From Rhizobium skierniewicense (lineage in GTDB: Bacteria > Pseudomonadota > Alphaproteobacteria > Rhizobiales > Rhizobiaceae), in contig NZ_JACIDV010000002.1 of the NCBI RefSeq assembly GCF_014196515.1, positions 415,924-479,923 on the forward strand: DNA of 64,000 nt, in the 5' to 3' direction. Both the position numbers and the translations under genes were made by a program. The notes beneath the pieces are model-generated. The model worked only from the letters and a program-made list of their open reading frames with translations. It made no database searches and was not told the DNA's origin. Positions 19,482-28,769 of this stretch are shown here, piece after piece. Numbering within the stretch: position 1 is the stretch's first letter; every line of letters starts with the position of its first letter.

Positions 19482-19740
19482 GTCGAAATATCCTTGTTGA
19501 GCCGTTTCCGGTGTTTTGCGGGAGATCATGATCCACTAGCAGATTTAATGCTATTCAACAGGCACCCCGTGCGCTTTGACGAATATTTTCCGCCACAATT
19601 GCTTTTTTGTAACGATTGAAGGCTGAATCGCCCAACTCGTAACCCTGAGGGAGGACAGCGCATTGCCGCGGCGGCGGCGTCTACAGGAACTTTAGCTGAT
19701 AGCGAAACGTTGTCTCTTCGTGTTTAACGGGAGAAATGTG

Positions 19741-19818
19741 ATGTTTAAAGCTGTGGTTTTGTGGGCAATGGGTGTTCCGCTGGTGGTCGTCGCCCTGCTC
19801 TGGATGTTCGTTTTCTAA
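19741..19818 (+). CDS. 25-residue hydrophobic membrane peptide
   Basis: A very short ORF, MFKAVVLWAMGVPLVVVA followed by LLWMFVF. It is preceded by GGGAGAA 7 nt before the ATG and followed 28 bp later by a strong terminator, so it has the layout of a complete single gene. Almost the whole product is one membrane-spanning helix with a single Lys near the N-terminus and a Pro in the middle. I recall similar tiny proteins annotated as hypothetical in Rhizobiaceae but cannot verify this here. Function unknown. Confidence 0.68.
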   Translation: MFKAVVLWAMGVPLVVVALLWMFVF

Positions 19819-19846
19819 ACAGGGCGGACGGGAAGGCAAACGGTTT

Positions 19847-19874
19847 AAAAGCGCTGGTTTCGACCGGCGCTTTT
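19847..19874 (+). terminator. Rho-independent terminator after the 25-residue peptide gene
   Basis: Stem AAAAGCGCTGG / CCGGCGCTTTT (one G-T pair), 6-nt loop, followed by TTGTTGTTTT. It supports an independent short transcript for the 25-residue ORF. Confidence 0.85.
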
Positions 19875-19930
19875 GTTGTTTTATTCCTTTTCAGCGTATG
19901 TTGTCTCACGACGCGCGGGACAATGAACGA

Positions 19931-20326
19931 TCACACGTAGCGCCGTATTTCCTCAAGTGTCGATGTCGTCGATATTCCGTCTGTTCGAGGGAGGTAGACG
20001 ACGTCACACAGGTGATTGAGATAATCAAACCGTCCTGCCCAGTCATCGCCCATGACCAGAACGTCCGCGCCATGCTCGCGAATATAATGCTCTTTCAATT
20101 CCAGGGAGTGCTCGAGGAACACCTCATCGACGCCGATGATGGCACTGATGATTTCGAGCCGTTCGTTCTCGTTGTAAATGGGACTTTTCTGTTTCTTCGA
20201 AAAATTCAGAGCGTCTGTGGAAACGCCGACGACAAGATAATCACCCAATGCCCGTGCTCTTTGAAGAATTCGGATATGGCCGATATGCAGCACGTCAAAA
20301 GTGCCGAATGTAATGATTTTCTTCAT
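19931..20326 (-). CDS. tagD: Glycerol-3-phosphate cytidylyltransferase (TagD-like)
   Basis: 131-aa nucleotidyltransferase that makes CDP-glycerol from CTP and glycerol-3-phosphate. The signature is complete: FGTFDVLHIGHIRILQRA contains the HxGH motif, and TDGISTT near the C-terminus corresponds to the conserved RTxGISTT of TagD enzymes. The ATG at 20326 follows GGGA; the frame extends upstream without support. It lies 70 bp after a CDP-glycerol glycerophosphotransferase-like gene on the same strand, so the two probably act together to put glycerol phosphate on a surface polymer. TagD is best known from Gram-positive teichoic acid synthesis. Confidence 0.9.
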   Translation of the reverse strand: MKKIITFGTFDVLHIGHIRILQRARALGDYLVVGVSTDALNFSKKQKSPIYNENERLEIISAIIGVDEVFLEHSLELKEHYIREHGADVLVMGDDWAGRFDYLNHLCDVVYLPRTDGISTTSTLEEIRRYV

Positions 20327-20396
20327 CTGGGTCCCACCACGAAAATACGTTGATCGCGTCACTTTTCTCGGTTCGCTTGAGAGCGAAGCCAACAGA

Positions 20397-21908
20397 TCAG
20401 GGATCGCTTATGCCTTGTGCGATTGCTTGGAGAATACTGGCCGCTGCTTTCCCCGGATTGGGAAGAATGTTTTGCAGCAGCGTGTTCCGCTCTTCCTCAA
20501 ATTCCCATGGCTTTCCGCTCTTGTATTCGAGAGCTGCCTGTTTGAGTTGATCGAAACTGGTAACACGCCGAGAGGCGGCTTCGGCCAGCTTCCCCAACTC
20601 GTTGAACTCGACGTGATTGCCCGAATCGAAGAAGATCAGAGGCTTGTTGAAGAGGGGATATTCGGCAAGAAAAGACAGACCGTCGGATATCATGAGGTCT
20701 GACGCGGCAAAAAGCGGACCATACTGTTCTTCGGAAAACGCGCAGTTTGGCAGCTCCGTCCAAGCCTTTCTGAACATCGCCTGCGCTTCGGGCGTCAAAA
20801 TAGCACCGAACAGAGCCGGATGCGGTTTTAAGACGAAGTCGATGTCTGGGCTTTGTCTCGCCCAGGACAACATCGCCTCCCAGATGCGATCAAAGACACC
20901 GAAACCCAGACCGCCACCTTTCCCCAACGAATAGTGGGGCGCCCATACAATCCTGAAATTTCTGTGACCCTGATGCGAAAGAGGCCACTCGGCCGCGCCG
21001 CTCTCCTTCAGCAATCGATCGAACTTCGGGTACCCACTGAGAACGAATTTTTTCGGGTCGGAGTGGTCGAAGGAGCGAAAGTAGGTTTGCGTGATGGGGG
21101 TTTCACAAAAAATACGCCACGCGGAACGGTGATAGGCTTGGTCGAAACCGAATGCCGAAACATCCGTCACCACGGGATCGCCTAGCGACGCTGCCAGATT
21201 GAGGGCGTAAGGAACCAGACAAAGTCGGCTGAACGTCAATTCCTGTGTTCGAAATGCGGGCTGCACACCCATATCCCATTGTTGCTGACGAAAGATGACG
21301 GCTGGCTTCAGGGCCTTGAGAATGTCCAGAGCGGCGTAGGAATCGTCCATGTTGAAGCGCAGATGCGGTATGCCCATGGCGGAAAATGCGCTGCTGACCT
21401 TGTCCTCACCTTCGTAAACGCCCCGGCCCAACGTTCCCACATGAATGGAGATAACGATCGGGTCGAACCTCTCATCTTCGACCATGGCGTCATAGACATC
21501 CGACAGCGCATCCCACATCGGTATGGACTGGATCAGGAAAACGGTCCGGATCGGGAAAATTCCGCGCGTCGAATCGCGCAGAGCCATATTCGCGCTTTGT
21601 TTGATCGATGCGATATCCAGCGTCTTCTGACGGCTGTCATGGACGAAAGCGAGGCCGATTTTCGACAGGTCGCTGCGAATACTTCCGTCGGCGGTGGTCG
21701 TCACGGCATTGGATAGTTCAACGACTTTGCTGTCCAGATCCTGCTGGACATGCTGCATGTGTTGCAGCAGCTTCACCACTTCGATTTGAATCTCGCCGTG
21801 GGTTTCGTTGTTTTGCATCAGGGCATCCAGTCGCATGCCCATTTCATCGATTTTTGCAACGACAGAGTCGAGGCGGTCAGCCAATTGCAGGGAGATGGAA
21901 GCGTCCAT
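20397..21908 (-). CDS. CDP-glycerol glycerophosphotransferase-like protein
   Basis: 503 aa. Residues ~1-100 form a coiled coil, with heptads around QLADRLDSVVAKIDEMG and repeated Leu/Val positions. The rest matches the general layout of TagB/TagF-type transferases: a GT-B-like fold with FVLSGYPKFDRLL, then VWAPHYSLG, then DFVLKPHPALF, and near the end SDLMISDGLSFLAEYPLFNK. The His in KPHP and the DGLS/SD motif correspond to conserved glycerophosphotransferase positions. The ATG at 21908 is preferred over an upstream in-frame start. Together with tagD downstream it suggests transfer of glycerol phosphate to a polysaccharide. No ABC exporter is adjacent. Confidence 0.8.
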   Translation of the reverse strand: MDASISLQLADRLDSVVAKIDEMGMRLDALMQNNETHGEIQIEVVKLLQHMQHVQQDLDSKVVELSNAVTTTADGSIRSDLSKIGLAFVHDSRQKTLDIASIKQSANMALRDSTRGIFPIRTVFLIQSIPMWDALSDVYDAMVEDERFDPIVISIHVGTLGRGVYEGEDKVSSAFSAMGIPHLRFNMDDSYAALDILKALKPAVIFRQQQWDMGVQPAFRTQELTFSRLCLVPYALNLAASLGDPVVTDVSAFGFDQAYHRSAWRIFCETPITQTYFRSFDHSDPKKFVLSGYPKFDRLLKESGAAEWPLSHQGHRNFRIVWAPHYSLGKGGGLGFGVFDRIWEAMLSWARQSPDIDFVLKPHPALFGAILTPEAQAMFRKAWTELPNCAFSEEQYGPLFAASDLMISDGLSFLAEYPLFNKPLIFFDSGNHVEFNELGKLAEAASRRVTSFDQLKQAALEYKSGKPWEFEEERNTLLQNILPNPGKAAASILQAIAQGISDP

Positions 21909-22079
21909 ATAATCTGTTCCGCGTTTAACTGCGAATTCCGGCGTCGAAATCGGCGCATGCGGGGATTCGGACAGTGAATAAATCAAAAACGAGAATACCC
22001 TGTTGACCTGTAGTGGGGCTTACGCAGCGGCGCTGGTCGATCAAACCGAGATATAAAGCAGCACGAACCCCAAAACGCA

Positions 22080-22107
22080 AAAGGCGCCGGGGGTTCCCGG
22101 CGCCTTT
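22080..22107 (-). terminator. Terminator of the cysHDN operon
   Basis: A perfect 12-bp stem AAAGGCGCCGGG / CCCGGCGCCTTT with a 4-nt loop (GGTT), 19 bp past the cysN stop. The A- and T-ends make it usable on both strands. Confidence 0.88.
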
Positions 22108-22126
22108 CGTTGAATACAGACATGTC

Positions 22127-23602
22127 TCAGTCCAGATTGTCCAGCACTCTCGAAGCCGTTGCGGCACTCGTCCGCCGGACTTCGATTTCGTCTCTTCGAC
22201 TGGAAAGCTGTTCGCTCGCCAGCAGCGCTTCGGCCAGATCGGCGGGCAGCGAGATGATGACGCGTTCGCCTTGGGAAACCTTGCCCGTGTCGGCGCGTCT
22301 TCCGATAATCATGCCACCGGCAACGGTGTTGTTGGTATCGGGATCAATCAGGATGAAGGAGCCGGTCGAACGGTTCTGTTCATAGGGATCGAAAATTGCC
22401 GTTTCATCGAAAGCGAGACGCACCTTTCCGATGGCGTTCATGGCAAGCGTGTCGGTGTGGGTAAGCCATTGACCATTTTTCAGGTCGAGTTGCGTTTGCG
22501 GCTGAACCGTCACCCGTTGGCGTCGGCTGCCGCTTTTCAGCCAGTAGCGCTTTCCGGGCTCGATGCCGCCGGGTTGCAGCGCCACGATTTGTGCATCGAA
22601 GGCGTGACCTGTCTGCGGCTGTGCCTCGATGGACACGATCATATCGCCTCGCGACACATCCACCTGCCTGTCGAGAACCAGCGTGATCGCATCGCCGGAA
22701 ACGGCGGCGTTTCGCACCAGATCAAACGTCACGATCTGCTTGACATTGGCCACCATGCCCGATGGCAGGATGACGACGGAATCGCCCGGCTTGACCGCAC
22801 CACCGGCGACCGTGCCCTGGTACCCGCGAAAGCTTTCGCCGGGGCGGGATACGCGCTGAACCGGAAGGCGAAAGCCACCGGTCTGCGTGGAGCGCGCCGT
22901 CGCCAGTTCCAGCGTTTCGGCCAGTGTCGGGCCTTCATACCACGGCATGGAGGGCTTGGCCGAAAGAACGACGTTCTCGCCCTTCAGCGCCGACATGGGG
23001 ATGGCGGTGATCTGCTTGATGCCGAGCGATTGCGCAAACTCACGAAAGTCGTGGGCAATCAGCTCGAACCCGGCCTTGTCGTAGTTGGTGAGGTCGATCT
23101 TGTTGACGGCCAGCACGAATTGTCGAATGCCCATAAGCGCCGCAATCGTCGCATGACGACGCGTCTGCTCCAGAATGCCGGTGCGGGCATCCACCAGCAG
23201 CACGGCAAGGTCGGCAGTGGAAGCGCCAGTTGCCATGTTGCGGGTATATTGCTCATGGCCGGGTGTGTCGGCAACAATGAAGGCGCGCTTGTCGGTGGCG
23301 AAATAGCGATAGGCAACGTCGATGGTGATGCCCTGTTCGCGCTCGGCCTGAAGGCCGTCCAGCAGCAGCGCGAAGTCGGGCAGGCCGAGATCGTTCTGCT
23401 TGCCGCTATCGCGGTGAAGCGTAGCTGCCTGATCTTCCTTGACCGCCTTGGTGTCCCACAGCAGGCGGCCGATCAGCGTGGACTTGCCGTCATCGACGCT
23501 GCCGCAGGTGATGAGTCGCAGCGGGCGCGTGTCTCTGATGAATTTTGCGGGTTCTACGAACGGCAGAATGGTGGCGGATTGAACTGTCATGTTCTGGGTC
23601 AT
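22127..23602 (-). CDS. cysN: Sulfate adenylyltransferase subunit 1 (GTPase)
   Basis: GTPase subunit of ATP sulfurylase, which with CysD makes adenosine 5'-phosphosulfate from ATP and sulfate. It is 491 aa. The EF-Tu-like G domain shows the P-loop GSVDDGKST, G3 in DTPGHEQYTRNMATGAS and the specificity motif NKID. Beta-barrel domains II and III follow. No C-terminal APS kinase (CysC) domain is fused, in contrast to NodQ-type proteins of some rhizobia. The start overlaps the cysD stop by one base (TGATG), indicating translational coupling. Confidence 0.97.
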   Translation of the reverse strand: MTQNMTVQSATILPFVEPAKFIRDTRPLRLITCGSVDDGKSTLIGRLLWDTKAVKEDQAATLHRDSGKQNDLGLPDFALLLDGLQAEREQGITIDVAYRYFATDKRAFIVADTPGHEQYTRNMATGASTADLAVLLVDARTGILEQTRRHATIAALMGIRQFVLAVNKIDLTNYDKAGFELIAHDFREFAQSLGIKQITAIPMSALKGENVVLSAKPSMPWYEGPTLAETLELATARSTQTGGFRLPVQRVSRPGESFRGYQGTVAGGAVKPGDSVVILPSGMVANVKQIVTFDLVRNAAVSGDAITLVLDRQVDVSRGDMIVSIEAQPQTGHAFDAQIVALQPGGIEPGKRYWLKSGSRRQRVTVQPQTQLDLKNGQWLTHTDTLAMNAIGKVRLAFDETAIFDPYEQNRSTGSFILIDPDTNNTVAGGMIIGRRADTGKVSQGERVIISLPADLAEALLASEQLSSRRDEIEVRRTSAATASRVLDNLD

Positions 23603-24555
23603 CAGAAATAGCCCTCGCGCTTTTTCTTTTCCATGGAGCCGGACTGGTCGCGGTCGATCGCACGTCCCTGCCGTTCTGAAACGGTGGCGATTTCAAGTTC
23701 GGAAATCACCTCGTCCAAGGTCTTGGCTTGCGAGTTGATCGCACCCGTCAGTGGAAAGCATCCCAGCGTGCGGAAACGGATCATTCCGTGCTTGATGGCT
23801 TCGCCGGGCAGCAATTCCAGACGCTCATCTTCGGCCAGGATCATCATGCCGTCACGTTCGACATACGGGCGCTCGGCGGCGTAATAGAGCGGCACCAGCG
23901 GAATGCCCTCGGCCTGAATGTAGCGCCAGACATCGACCTCGGTCCAGTTGGACATCGGGAAGGCGCGAACGCTCTCACCTTGGCGAACCATACCATTGTA
24001 GATGTTCCACAGTTCCGGGCGCTGGTTGCGCGGGTCCCATTTGTGGTCGGGCGTACGGAAGGAATAGATGCGCTCCTTGGCACGGCTGGCTTCCTCATCA
24101 CGGCGCGCGCCACCAAAGGCAGCGTCGAACTTGCCAGCATCCAGTGCCTGGCGCAGGGCTTCGGTCTTCATGATGTCGGTGTAGAGCGCTGAACCGTGCG
24201 TGAACGGCGTCACGTTCTCTTCCTTGCCGCGCGGATTGGTATAGGAAATCAGGTCGAGATCGTATTCCTTGACGATATTGTCACGAAACGCGATCATCTC
24301 CTTGAACTTCCAGCCCGTGTTGACGTGAAGCAGCGGGAAGGGGATGCGCCCCGGGAAGAACGCCTTGCGCGCCAGATGCAGCAGCACGGACGAATCCTTG
24401 CCAATGGAGTAGAGCATCACGGGATTTTCGAATTCGGCCGCAACTTCACGGAAAATATGGATAGCTTCGTTTTCGAGCGCCTTCAGATGTGGGTCAAGGG
24501 GCTGCTTTGGTGTGGTGACATTGCTGCCTTCCGTTTCCGGAACTGCATTGGACAT
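23602..24555 (-). CDS. cysD: Sulfate adenylyltransferase subunit 2
   Basis: Catalytic adenylyltransferase subunit, 317 aa, of the PAPS-reductase-like N-type ATP pyrophosphatase superfamily. The PP-loop is visible as [14 protein letters not shown]. The C-terminal half has the conserved [13 protein letters not shown] and the stretch [25 protein letters not shown] ending common to CysD. The ATG at 24555 is preceded by CGGAG; a longer in-frame start would overlap cysH. It is the second gene of cysHDN, 29 bp after cysH. Confidence 0.97.
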   Translation of the reverse strand: MSNAVPETEGSNVTTPKQPLDPHLKALENEAIHIFREVAAEFENPVMLYSIGKDSSVLLHLARKAFFPGRIPFPLLHVNTGWKFKEMIAFRDNIVKEYDLDLISYTNPRGKEENVTPFTHGSALYTDIMKTEALRQALDAGKFDAAFGGARRDEEASRAKERIYSFRTPDHKWDPRNQRPELWNIYNGMVRQGESVRAFPMSNWTEVDVWRYIQAEGIPLVPLYYAAERPYVERDGMMILAEDERLELLPGEAIKHGMIRFRTLGCFPLTGAINSQAKTLDEVISELEIATVSERQGRAIDRDQSGSMEKKKREGYF

Positions 24556-24584
24556 TGTAAACTCCGGCAATCTGTTGATTTTAC

Positions 24585-25355
24585 TTATCGTTGTGAGGCG
24601 GTGGGCAAGGGAGAGGCTTGGGATGCCTCCGCCACGTGCAGACCGCATTCGCGCTTCTCGTCATTTTCCCACCACCATCGACCGGCGCGCTCTGGCTCGC
24701 CGGGCTTGATGGCGCGGGTACACGGCTCGCAGCCGATGGATGGATATCCACGGCCATGAAGCGGATTGACGGGAATGTTTTCCGATGAAACATGCGCCTT
24801 GATCACATCGATATCCCAATCCGCAAGCGGATTGATCTTGATCAGATTGCGCTCGGCATCGAATTCGGCAAAAGGCGTGGTTGCCCTGTTGCCCGACTGG
24901 CCCCGGCGAAGGCCGGTAATCCAGAAGCTTGCTCCGTCCAGCGCCCGTGCCAGCGGTACCAGCTTGCGCACATGGCAGCAGGCGTGGCGGGCTTCGACGC
25001 TGTCGTAAAAACCATTGAGGCCGAATTTCGCGGCGTAGGCATCTATATCGTCCTTGGCCGGATAAAACCGCGTAATGGCCATGTCGTACCGTGCTTCCGT
25101 CTCATCAATAAGATTGAGCGTTTCGGCAAACAGGCGTCCGGTTTCCAGTGTCGCAACCTCTATGGGTAGACGATGCGTGCCGATGGAGGCTGTAATGACT
25201 TGGTCTTCGATGCCGAGGCTCGTGGTGAACACCGAGCGCCCACCGAGTCCGGCAACGAACGCCAGCCGCTCAGCCAGATCGAGGCTGGCCAGCCGGTCGT
25301 TCAGCGATGCGACATTGTGAGGAGAGAATGGCTGCGCAGACTGATTAATGGTCAT
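24585..25355 (-). CDS. cysH: Assimilatory adenylyl-sulfate (APS) reductase
   Basis: Reduces activated sulfate to sulfite using thioredoxin. It is 256 aa. The PP-loop region [11 protein letters not shown] and the catalytic tail ECGLH are present. Cys pairs in RHACCHVRK and IGCEPCTR are the four [4Fe-4S] ligands that distinguish APS reductases from PAPS reductases of enterics. This fits the lack of an APS kinase next door. It is the first gene of cysHDN. Its ATG overlaps the stop of a short upstream ORF (ATGA). Confidence 0.96.
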   Translation of the reverse strand: MTINQSAQPFSPHNVASLNDRLASLDLAERLAFVAGLGGRSVFTTSLGIEDQVITASIGTHRLPIEVATLETGRLFAETLNLIDETEARYDMAITRFYPAKDDIDAYAAKFGLNGFYDSVEARHACCHVRKLVPLARALDGASFWITGLRRGQSGNRATTPFAEFDAERNLIKINPLADWDIDVIKAHVSSENIPVNPLHGRGYPSIGCEPCTRAIKPGEPERAGRWWWENDEKRECGLHVAEASQASPLPTASQR

Positions 25356-25507
25356 TTTACGGTTCCGAACATTACTGTCCCGAATATCCGCGAATTCGCC
25401 GTGTTTTGACAGGAATGGCTATGCTTGTCTTGTTCATCGGAGAGCAAATATCTCTCGCAGGCGCACAATATGCGCAAAAGACGCCCACGAACGCAGTGCC
25501 GCGGCAT
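25352..25507 (-). CDS. Possible Cys-containing upstream ORF overlapping cysH
   Basis: A 51-codon ORF starting at ATG 25507 with AGAGG 5 nt upstream, and ending in TGA that overlaps the cysH ATG (ATGA). The peptide begins MPRHCVRGRLLRILCACER and has four Cys in all. Both a ribosome site and coupling geometry are present, but the composition does not resemble a folded protein. It could be a regulatory leader peptide or a chance frame. Confidence 0.3.
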   Translation of the reverse strand: MPRHCVRGRLLRILCACERYLLSDEQDKHSHSCQNTANSRIFGTVMFGTVK

Positions 25508-25875
25508 ATTAGCCTCTGTATGAAATCGGTTTTCGATCAAAAAGCAAGATAAATTTGCGATATATTCGCTAATTTTTATAGATTTCTACTGTGCGATCTC
25601 CGGCGGGTTTTGAAACGTCCCCAGCTGAACAGAAAATCATTCCGATCACGGAAAATTTCGGCGTGACGGCGGTGGAAACACCGCAAAAATGCGGACGTAT
25701 TTTGCGTTCAGCGCGGGTTTTCCACGTGGGCCGTTGCGTGGTTCGCTGTTGCCACGGCGTATTTGTTGTCGTTCAAGTCACTGGAATGGAAACACTTTTG
25801 CGATCGTATTGCGCGTGATTGACCCTGTAGACTTTACAAGTAGTGTTAGGCGCACTGCATCTAGGAGGGATACCG
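25356..25875. promoter_or_regulatory. Shared regulatory region of cysHDN and sbp-cysTWA
   Basis: 520 bp between the divergent sulfate reduction and sulfate transport operons. It contains two palindromes with the same arms: GCGAATTCGC at 25390-25399 near cysH, and GCGATATATTCGC at 25557-25569. Both fit the pattern GCGA-N-TCGC and could be operators for a common regulator; this is inference. No known sulfur riboswitch was recognised. A 75-codon plus-strand frame at 25591 looks spurious. Confidence 0.4.
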
Positions 25876-26901
25876 ATGTCAAAACTTGTTTCTGGCCTCA
25901 GCGCCGTTGCGCTTGGTCTGTCGATTGCTCTGAGCGCCGTCGGAACGGCTTCTGCAGACAGCAAGCTGTTGAATGTGTCCTATGATCCGACCCGCGAACT
26001 CTACAAGGATTTCAACGAGGCCTTCGCCAAGAAGTGGAAAGCCGACACGGGCGAGGATGTCACCATCCAGCAGTCCCATGGCGGCTCCGGCAAGCAGGCC
26101 CGTTCGGTCATCGATGGCCTGGAGGCAGATGTCGTGACGCTGGCGCTTCAGAGCGATATTGACGCCATCGTCAAGAACAGCGGCAAGATCAATGCCGACT
26201 GGCGCACGCGTCTTCCGAACAATTCATCGCCTTACACCTCCACCATCGTGTTTCTGGTTCGCAAGGGCAACCCGAAGGGCATCCATAACTGGGGTGATCT
26301 GGTCAAGGGTGACATCCAGATCGTGACACCGAACCCGAAGACATCGGGCGGTGCGCGCTGGAACTATCTTGCGGCCTGGGCATGGGCCAACGAGGAATAC
26401 AAAGGTGATCAGGCCAAGATCAAGGCCTATGTCGGCGAACTCTACAAGCGGGCTCCCGTGCTCGACACGGGCGCACGCGGCTCGACCGTGACATTTGCGC
26501 AGCGCCAGATCGGTGATGTGCTATTGGCCTGGGAGAATGAGGCCTATCTGGCCGGTGAGGAATTCGGCAAGGACGAATTCGAAATCGTCGTTCCGCCAAT
26601 CTCCATCCTTGCAGAACCGCCCGTCGCCGTTGTCGATAAGAATGTCGATGAGAAGGGCACACGCAAGGCAGCCGAAGCTTACCTGCAATATCTCTATTCT
26701 GACGAAGGCCAGAACATTGCGGCCAAGCATTTCTACCGCCCATCCAACCCTTCGGTCGTGTCCAAGGATTTGCTCAAGCAACTGCCGGAGATCAAGCTTG
26801 TGACCATCGATGATCCACAGTTTGGCGGATGGGCAAAGGCACAGCCGGAACATTTCGGTGATGGCGGCATCTTCGACCAGATTTACAAGCCCGCAAAGTG
26901 A
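25876..26901 (+). CDS. sbp: Periplasmic sulfate-binding protein
   Basis: Substrate-binding component of the sulfate/thiosulfate ABC importer. 341 aa with a cleavable signal peptide (hydrophobic segment ending AVGTASA). The mature start [20 protein letters not shown] and later [21 protein letters not shown] are classic Sbp/CysP motifs. The ATG at 25876 has an excellent ribosome site (AGGAGGG). It is the first gene of sbp-cysT-cysW-cysA, followed by a perfect hairpin before cysT. Confidence 0.97.
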   Translation: MSKLVSGLSAVALGLSIALSAVGTASADSKLLNVSYDPTRELYKDFNEAFAKKWKADTGEDVTIQQSHGGSGKQARSVIDGLEADVVTLALQSDIDAIVKNSGKINADWRTRLPNNSSPYTSTIVFLVRKGNPKGIHNWGDLVKGDIQIVTPNPKTSGGARWNYLAAWAWANEEYKGDQAKIKAYVGELYKRAPVLDTGARGSTVTFAQRQIGDVLLAWENEAYLAGEEFGKDEFEIVVPPISILAEPPVAVVDKNVDEKGTRKAAEAYLQYLYSDEGQNIAAKHFYRPSNPSVVSKDLLKQLPEIKLVTIDDPQFGGWAKAQPEHFGDGGIFDQIYKPAK

Positions 26902-26961
26902 GCCGATGATGGCGCACACCGAACGGTTCGCATCTGCGTCCGTTCGGATCGGAGACAAGAT

Positions 26962-26983
26962 CGACCGGCTTTAAAGCCGGTCG
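26962..26983 (+). terminator. Intercistronic hairpin between sbp and cysT
   Basis: A perfect 22-bp palindrome CGACCGGCTTT/AAAGCCGGTCG without a T-tract, 60 bp past the sbp stop. Such hairpins often protect the upstream binding-protein mRNA so that it exceeds permease expression. This is inferred, not shown. Confidence 0.6.
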
Positions 26984-27035
26984 TTGGCGCATAAGGGGGC
27001 GGCTCACGATGGCCCCCGTTTTACCTGGAGCCTTG

Positions 27036-27893
27036 ATGAGCAATACCCCATCGCCAACGACGTGGAAGTGGCGCCAATCCAGCGTTTTGCCGGGATTCGG
27101 ACTGACGCTCGGCTACACCATTACCTATCTTTTTCTGATCATTCTTATCCCGCTCGCTGGCCTCGTCTGGTCCACGGCACGGCTTGGCCCCGGTGAGTTC
27201 TTCGCCATCGCGACCGATAGCAGAACGCTGAATGCCCTTCGCATCAGCTTCACCACGGCGTTTCTGGCGGCTCTCGTCAACGCCGTGTTCGGCGTCCTCA
27301 TCGCATGGGTGCTGGTGCGTTACCGCTTCCCCGGGCGCCGTTTCGTTGATGCCATCGTGGACTTGCCTTTTGCGCTCCCCACGGCCGTTGCCGGCATTGC
27401 GCTGACGGCGCTTTACTCCAACCGCGGCTGGGTGGGGCAGATGTTTGAACCCTTCGGCATCAAGATCGCGTTCACGCCGACCGGCATCGTCATCGCGCTG
27501 ATCTTCATTGGCCTGCCCTTTGTTGTCCGCACCGTACAGCCGGTCATGGAAGAGATAGACCGGCAAGTGGAGGAGGTGGCGGCAACGCTCGGCGCCAATC
27601 GTTTTCAGACCATCACCCGTATTCTGCTGCCGGGCCTGACGCCTGCCATTCTGACCGGCTTTGCGCTCGCCTTCGCGCGCGGCGTGGGGGAGTATGGCTC
27701 GGTTATCTTCATCGCCGGTAACATTCCCTATGTCTCTGAAATCGCACCTCTTCTCATTGTCATACGGTTGGAAGAGTTCAACTACCCAGCCGCCACCGGC
27801 ATTGCGACCATCATGCTGATCATCTCCTTCTCCATGCTGTTCGTCATCAATCTCATTCAGGCGTGGAGCCGCAAGAGGTACGGTTATGCCTGA
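27036..27893 (+). CDS. cysT: Sulfate ABC transporter permease CysT
   Basis: Inner-membrane permease subunit of the sulfate importer, 285 aa with about six helices. The EAA-type loop that contacts CysA is visible as VEEVAATLGANRFQTITRILLPGL. Start ATG 27036 lies after a GGAG element; an in-frame ATG at 27009 would add nine residues. It overlaps cysW by 8 bp. Confidence 0.95.
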   Translation: MSNTPSPTTWKWRQSSVLPGFGLTLGYTITYLFLIILIPLAGLVWSTARLGPGEFFAIATDSRTLNALRISFTTAFLAALVNAVFGVLIAWVLVRYRFPGRRFVDAIVDLPFALPTAVAGIALTALYSNRGWVGQMFEPFGIKIAFTPTGIVIALIFIGLPFVVRTVQPVMEEIDRQVEEVAATLGANRFQTITRILLPGLTPAILTGFALAFARGVGEYGSVIFIAGNIPYVSEIAPLLIVIRLEEFNYPAATGIATIMLIISFSMLFVINLIQAWSRKRYGYA

Positions 27894-28758
27894 TCAAACA
27901 CGTGTCATTCCATCCAGACCCTTCCGCGACCCGACGAGCGAAGGCGTGCCGGCAAAGCTGGTGCTGATCGGTCTTGCGTTCGTTTTCCTGGCGCTGTTTC
28001 TCGTACTGCCGCTGGTCGCCGTCTTCGTGGAGGCTTTCCGCAAGGGTGGTGAATATTTCTGGGAATCGATTGTCGAGCCGGATGCGCTGTCGGCCATCCG
28101 CCTCACACTTCTGGTCGCCGCCATCTCGGTGCCGCTCAATGTCATCTTCGGCGTCGCTGCCGCCTGGGCCATCGCGAAATTCGAGTTCAAGGGCAAGGCG
28201 TTTCTGATCACGCTGATCGATCTGCCATTTTCCATCTCGCCGGTTATCTCAGGCCTGGTCTACGTCATCCTGTTTTCATCCCACAGCGTGCTCGGACCGT
28301 TCCTGAAAAGCTATGGCATCGAAATTCTGTTTGCCGTGCCGGGCATCGTGCTGGCCACCATCTTCGTCACCTTTCCCTTCGTGGCGCGTGAACTCATTCC
28401 GCTGATGCAGGATCAGGGAACGGGTGATGAGGAGGCGGCGCTGTCACTGGGGGCTTCCGGCTGGCAGACCTTCTGGTTTGTCACTTTGCCCAACATCAAA
28501 TGGGGCCTGCTTTATGGCGTGCTGCTGTGCAACGCGCGCGCCATGGGCGAGTTCGGTGCCGTCTCCGTGGTGTCGGGCCACATCAGGGGCGAAACCAACA
28601 CCATGCCGCTACACGTCGAAATCCTCTATAACGAGTACAATATCGGCGCTGCCTTTGCCGTCGCGACATTGCTCGCCGGTCTGGCGCTGGTAACGCTTGT
28701 TCTCAAAACCATTCTTGAAATACGCTTTGGCGCGGGCAACGCCGCCGGCAAGCATTGA
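27886..28758 (+). CDS. cysW: Sulfate ABC transporter permease CysW
   Basis: Second permease subunit, 290 aa. Helices are clear from about residue 25 onward, with [21 protein letters not shown] as the CysA-coupling EAA loop, and [20 protein letters not shown] as the conserved CysW C-terminal segment. The ATG lies inside the end of cysT (8-bp overlap), so translation is coupled. Confidence 0.95.
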   Translation: MPDQTRVIPSRPFRDPTSEGVPAKLVLIGLAFVFLALFLVLPLVAVFVEAFRKGGEYFWESIVEPDALSAIRLTLLVAAISVPLNVIFGVAAAWAIAKFEFKGKAFLITLIDLPFSISPVISGLVYVILFSSHSVLGPFLKSYGIEILFAVPGIVLATIFVTFPFVARELIPLMQDQGTGDEEAALSLGASGWQTFWFVTLPNIKWGLLYGVLLCNARAMGEFGAVSVVSGHIRGETNTMPLHVEILYNEYNIGAAFAVATLLAGLALVTLVLKTILEIRFGAGNAAGKH

Positions 28759-28769
28759 AGGGCATGTCC

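Noticed and set aside
22013..23611. 532-codon plus-strand frame opposite cysN
   Set aside because: Antisense to a clear cysN and runs through its terminator hairpin; no domain recognised.
25591..25818. 75-codon plus-strand frame upstream of sbp
   Set aside because: No ribosome site, no conserved features, and it lies in the regulatory region before a well-defined sbp start.
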